From contig CAZUAQ010000029.1 in the NCBI GenBank assembly GCA_964618455.1, forward strand, positions 1-64,000: a stretch of DNA of 64,000 nucleotides. The letters are read 5' to 3'. A program made the translations under genes and the position numbers. This stretch comes from CAZUAQ01 sp964618455 (GTDB taxonomy: Bacteria > Planctomycetota > Phycisphaerae > UBA1845 > PWPN01). How positions within the stretch are numbered: the stretch's first letter is position 1; each line of letters begins with the position of its first letter. The notes under the pieces were generated by a model that was not told where the DNA came from, ran no database searches, and worked only from the letters and a program-made list of their open reading frames with translations. Below, piece after piece: positions 62,610-64,000 of the stretch.

Positions 62610-63260
62610 ATGATCGACGTACCCGTATACGACACGCAAGGGAATCAGACAGGCACCGTGCAGGTGGACGAGGCGGTTCTCGGTGGCGAGGTCAATGTGG
62701 ACCTGCTCAAGCAGGCGGTGGTGAGCTGGCGAGCGAACCAGCGCCAGGGCTCGGCTCGGACGAAGAGCTGCGGCATGGTGCAGGGTTCGACGCGCAAGCT
62801 GTACCGGCAGAAGGGGACCGGCAACGCCCGCATGGGCAATGCCCGCACCAATATTCGCCGGGGCGGCGGGGTCACCTTTGCCAAGGCGGATCGCAGCTTC
62901 CGCCGCGACCTGCCCAAGCGGATGAAGCAGCTGGCGCGCAACAGTGCTTTGCTGGCCAAGCTTCAGGCCTCGGACGTGGCGGTGGTCGACGGGCTCGCCA
63001 TGGAGTCGCCGCGTACGAAAGAGCTGTTCGGCGTGTTGAAGGCGCTGGGGGGCGACGACGGTTGCGTGCTGGCTCTGGATGCGCCAAGTGATGCGATCTA
63101 CAAGTCCGGGCGAAACATCCCGAGGACCGAGATTCGCCAGGTGCAGGACCTGAACGCGTACGAGATTCTGCGTCGCAGGAAGCTGCTGATGACGAAGGGC
63201 GCGCTGGAGACGGTGCTGGCTAACCCGCAGACCTACCGCCGGGAGGCCGAAGCGGTCTGA
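62610..63260 (+). CDS. rplD: 50S ribosomal protein L4
   Basis: This 216-residue protein starts at ATG 62610, 8 nt after AAGG. Marks are VVSWRANQRQGSARTKS, RQKGTGNARMGNARTNIRRGGG and RRKLLMTKGALE at the end. It binds 23S rRNA and, in several bacteria, represses the S10 operon by binding its leader. Confidence 0.94.
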   Translation: MIDVPVYDTQGNQTGTVQVDEAVLGGEVNVDLLKQAVVSWRANQRQGSARTKSCGMVQGSTRKLYRQKGTGNARMGNARTNIRRGGGVTFAKADRSFRRDLPKRMKQLARNSALLAKLQASDVAVVDGLAMESPRTKELFGVLKALGGDDGCVLALDAPSDAIYKSGRNIPRTEIRQVQDLNAYEILRRRKLLMTKGALETVLANPQTYRREAEAV

Positions 63261-63338
63261 GTGAGACAGGACTCGGCGTGACTCTCCGGGACGCGAGAGG
63301 TCGTCGACCGAAGTGATCGACGAAGAAGGAATTGAACG

Positions 63339-63650
63339 ATGGACATCTATCACACGATCATTCGGCCGCTGGTGACGGAGAAGGGTTCGCATCAGAGTCA
63401 GACGTCTCATGCGGAGACGCACTCGCGGCCGGCACGTGGCGGTGCGTACGCCTTCGAGGTTCACCCGGAGGCGAACAAGGCGCAGATCCGCCAGGCGATC
63501 GAGAAGATCTACAACGTGCGTGTGATGAACGTGAGGACGATGAACCGGGCGGGCAAGCGGCGGCGCTACCGTCTGACCTACGGACAGACACGAAGCTGGA
63601 AGAAGGCGGTCGTGGTGCTCCACCCGGATCACCATATCGATCTCTTCTAG
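63339..63650 (+). CDS. rplW: 50S ribosomal protein L23
   Basis: This 103-residue protein has AAGGA 8 nt before the ATG. Marks are IIRPLVTEKG, YAFEVHPEANKAQIRQAIEKIYNV and MNVRTMNRAGKRRR. An added stretch (QSQTSHAETHSRPARGG) lies after TEKG compared with the usual sequence. It docks trigger factor and the signal recognition particle at the exit tunnel. Confidence 0.93.
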   Translation: MDIYHTIIRPLVTEKGSHQSQTSHAETHSRPARGGAYAFEVHPEANKAQIRQAIEKIYNVRVMNVRTMNRAGKRRRYRLTYGQTRSWKKAVVVLHPDHHIDLF

Positions 63651-63752
63651 GTTCAGGAGTTATCAGGCGGTCGGTTCGGTCCGGTGAGAGGATCGGGCGG
63701 GAGTGAGTGAAACGCGGTTCGCGGGAACCGCCCATGAGAGCGAGTTTGAGCG

Positions 63753-64000
63753 ATGGGCATCAAGCAATACAATCCGACCACGCCGGGCCGCCGCAAGGCG
63801 TCGAAGAACGACCACGCGGAGATTACGGACAAGCGCCGGCGTCCGACGAAGTCGCTTCTCGAGCCGAAGCGTAAGACCGGTGGCCGTAACCACCACGGCA
63901 AGATTACGGCCTGGCATCGCGGCGGCGGCCACAAGCAGATGTACCGCAAGGTCGACTTCAAGCGCAAGAACGACAGCGGCCCCGCCCATGTCCTCGCCAT
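63753..64000 (+). CDS. rplB: 50S ribosomal protein L2, 5' part
   Basis: The frame is open to the window end (82 complete codons and two bases). It begins MGIKQYNPTTPGRRKAS and contains KTGGRNHHGKITAWHRGGG, the L2 signature. L2 is needed for subunit joining. The start ATG 63753 has only a weak GAG-rich site. The gene is cut by the window edge, not truncated. Confidence 0.93.
   Translation, partial: MGIKQYNPTTPGRRKASKNDHAEITDKRRRPTKSLLEPKRKTGGRNHHGKITAWHRGGGHKQMYRKVDFKRKNDSGPAHVLA

Overview
The window is a GC-rich bacterial chromosome segment, most likely from a planctomycete, perhaps of the Phycisphaerae type. This is inferred from several features together: a planctomycete-like EF-G, a threonyl-tRNA synthetase with a large internal insertion, Tat-exported Gfo/Idh/MocA oxidoreductases, a PEP-CTERM protein, a MopE-repeat exoprotein, a DUF2961/GH172 protein, and an ECF sigma factor paired with a Ser/Thr kinase. 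No rRNA, tRNA, CRISPR array, insertion sequence or prophage was recognised.

Layout. 0.1-9 kb: exported proteins, namely a Tat lipoprotein with a sugar-isomerase-like TIM barrel, a 1346-residue MopE-repeat protein, and two paralogous secreted proteins arranged head to head around about 0.9 kb of apparently non-coding DNA. 9.3-15.4 kb: a compact run with overlapping starts and stops (NTF2-like lipoprotein, esterase lipoprotein, DUF4416, WecA/MraY-type phosphoglycosyltransferase, O-antigen-ligase-like protein), probably envelope polysaccharide synthesis. 15.7-21.1 kb: thrS, infC (which starts at ATC), sat and an NrnA-like pAp phosphatase. 21.3-32.5 kb: exported enzymes and structural proteins, including a BNR-repeat protein, a TPR/ankyrin lipoprotein, a PEP-CTERM protein, a B12-domain protein with altered cobalamin-binding residues, two MocA oxidoreductases and a GH172-type protein.

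32.7-41.9 kb: an F-type ATP synthase operon (AtpZ/I-like, small membrane protein, atpB-E-F-H-A-G, SGNH hydrolase, atpD-C) behind a good sigma70-like promoter. The c and b subunits both carry signal-peptide-like N-terminal extensions. 42.1-44.7 kb: ECF sigma factor, Ser/Thr kinase and a zinc-ribbon protein. 44.8-49.6 kb: a HEAT-type lipoprotein bracketed by a perfect 70-bp direct repeat, a TPR protein, a sugar-phosphate transferase, a pseudopilin-like domain and an acyltransferase. 49.7-58.2 kb: a MetE-like enzyme, Ogt, two overlapping PilZ genes, a CPBP protease, an Fe-S aldo/keto reductase, an ABM monooxygenase and a PhoD-like phosphatase.

58.5-64 kb: fusA followed by the start of the S10 ribosomal operon (rpsJ, rplC, rplD, rplW, rplB cut by the window end). 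A consensus promoter and a minus-strand terminator lie between fusA and rpsJ. Four genes without a Shine-Dalgarno sequence have promoter-like hexamers 6-10 nt before the start codon, suggesting leaderless mRNAs. All functional calls were made by reading the sequence; no database search was run.
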